64,000 bases of DNA. Origin: Symbiodinium microadriaticum. Its lineage: Eukaryota > Sar > Dinophyceae > Suessiales > Symbiodiniaceae. A program made the translations under genes and the position numbers. Location of the stretch: assembly GCA_001939145.1 (NCBI GenBank), contig LSRX01001210.1:19498-83497 (forward strand). Reading direction: 5' to 3'. Shown piece by piece: positions 63,737 to 64,000 of the stretch. The notes below the pieces were generated by a model. The model ran no database searches. It was not told where the DNA came from and saw only the letters and a program-made list of their open reading frames with translations. Numbering within the stretch: the stretch's first letter is position 1; the number at the start of each line of letters is the position of its first letter.

Positions 63737-64000
63737 TAAGGTTTAGTTATTAGGGTTTAGGGCTATTGGGTTGAGGGTTTCGGCTTTGGGGTTTGTTGGG
63801 CGGGTTGTTGTCTACGGTCACAGAGAAACCCGACATTCACACAAATCCCTCATGAGCCCTGGCTACATGCAATCCACGAGTATACAAAGCACAGAATACA
63901 TAAAGGTGGGTCGCTTTGTTTTGGGGAGTGCTAAATAACAAACTTCTACAGCGCCCCACGAGTTTGGGGCCCTGAGTCCCAACGCCAGGGCGGGTTTTAG

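Larger units (their letters stand above)
490..64000. repeat. Degenerate interstitial telomere-like TTTAGGG/CCCTAAA repeats
   Basis: Short runs of TTTAGGG or its complement, with many one-base variants (TTTAGGGG, TTCAGGG, TTTCGGG), recur every few hundred bases in both orientations. They are absent only from the LINE, the microsatellite blocks and a few unique blocks. Runs are usually 1-6 units, unlike a true telomere end. They generate many spurious reading frames rich in Leu-Gly-Phe-Arg-Val. Confidence 0.95.

Noticed and set aside
490-64000. Many short frames with Leu-Gly-Phe-Arg-Val runs
   Set aside because: Translations of TTTAGGG tracts.
490-64000. True chromosome-end telomere
   Set aside because: Repeats are short, degenerate, in both orientations and interspersed with unique sequence throughout.
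490-64000. CRISPR-like array of spaced repeats
   Set aside because: Repeat spacing is irregular, repeats are palindromic element copies or telomere-like, and there are no cas-type genes.

Overview
This window looks like nuclear DNA of a dinoflagellate-type alveolate, probably Symbiodiniaceae or a relative. That is an inference from three things: (1) degenerate copies of the heptamer TTTAGGG/CCCTAAA fill almost every spacer; (2) the only long open frame is a LINE-type reverse transcriptase with a WADD active site and C-terminal zinc fingers; (3) short palindromic elements occur in more than ten families and look like the terminal-inverted-repeat 'introner' elements known from dinoflagellates. 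A chromerid or another alga with a TTTAGGG telomere is not excluded. No bacterial-style operons, rRNA, tRNA or CRISPR arrays are visible.

Layout. 1-485 is a GTAT-type microsatellite. From about 490 to the end the sequence is a patchwork of (a) degenerate TTTAGGG tracts, (b) roughly 90-130 bp inverted-repeat elements (families named A-J, L and N here) plus the non-palindromic repeats K and O, and (c) short unique islands of about 50-200 bp with coding character: one open frame, G/C-rich third positions, and often a fitting 3' AG and 5' GT/GC splice signal. 18,831-21,509 is an intact 892-codon LINE ORF, 5'-truncated and bounded by an 11-bp target-site duplication. 23,087-23,396 and 37,906-38,240 are assembly gaps. 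25,041-28,197 holds two 1,578-bp near-identical units separated by a single N. 32,912-33,606 and 41,717-42,773 are blocks of different composition without telomere-like repeats.

Reading of the whole. The islands are best read as exons of one or more intron-rich genes whose introns are packed with telomere-like repeats and introner-like elements. Several elements abut an island so that the element's own terminal repeat supplies the AG acceptor (H at 24,197; B at 43,348). At 11,523-11,845 and 13,728-13,944 removing the element by a GT-AG or GC-AG splice joins coding-like sequence in one frame. The most coherent series lies on the minus strand from about 28.6 to 39.6 kb and reads mostly as charged, heptad-like helices, as one large coiled-coil protein would. 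Islands on the two strands are interleaved, which is either a real oddity (nested or rearranged exons, or scaffold errors) or a sign that some strand calls are wrong.

Limits. Exon calls were made by eye. In about 90 bp of random DNA several of six frames stay open, so individual islands carry modest confidence. No protein family was recognised with confidence apart from the LINE. Repeat families and nested insertions rest on direct comparison of copies within the window and are firmer.
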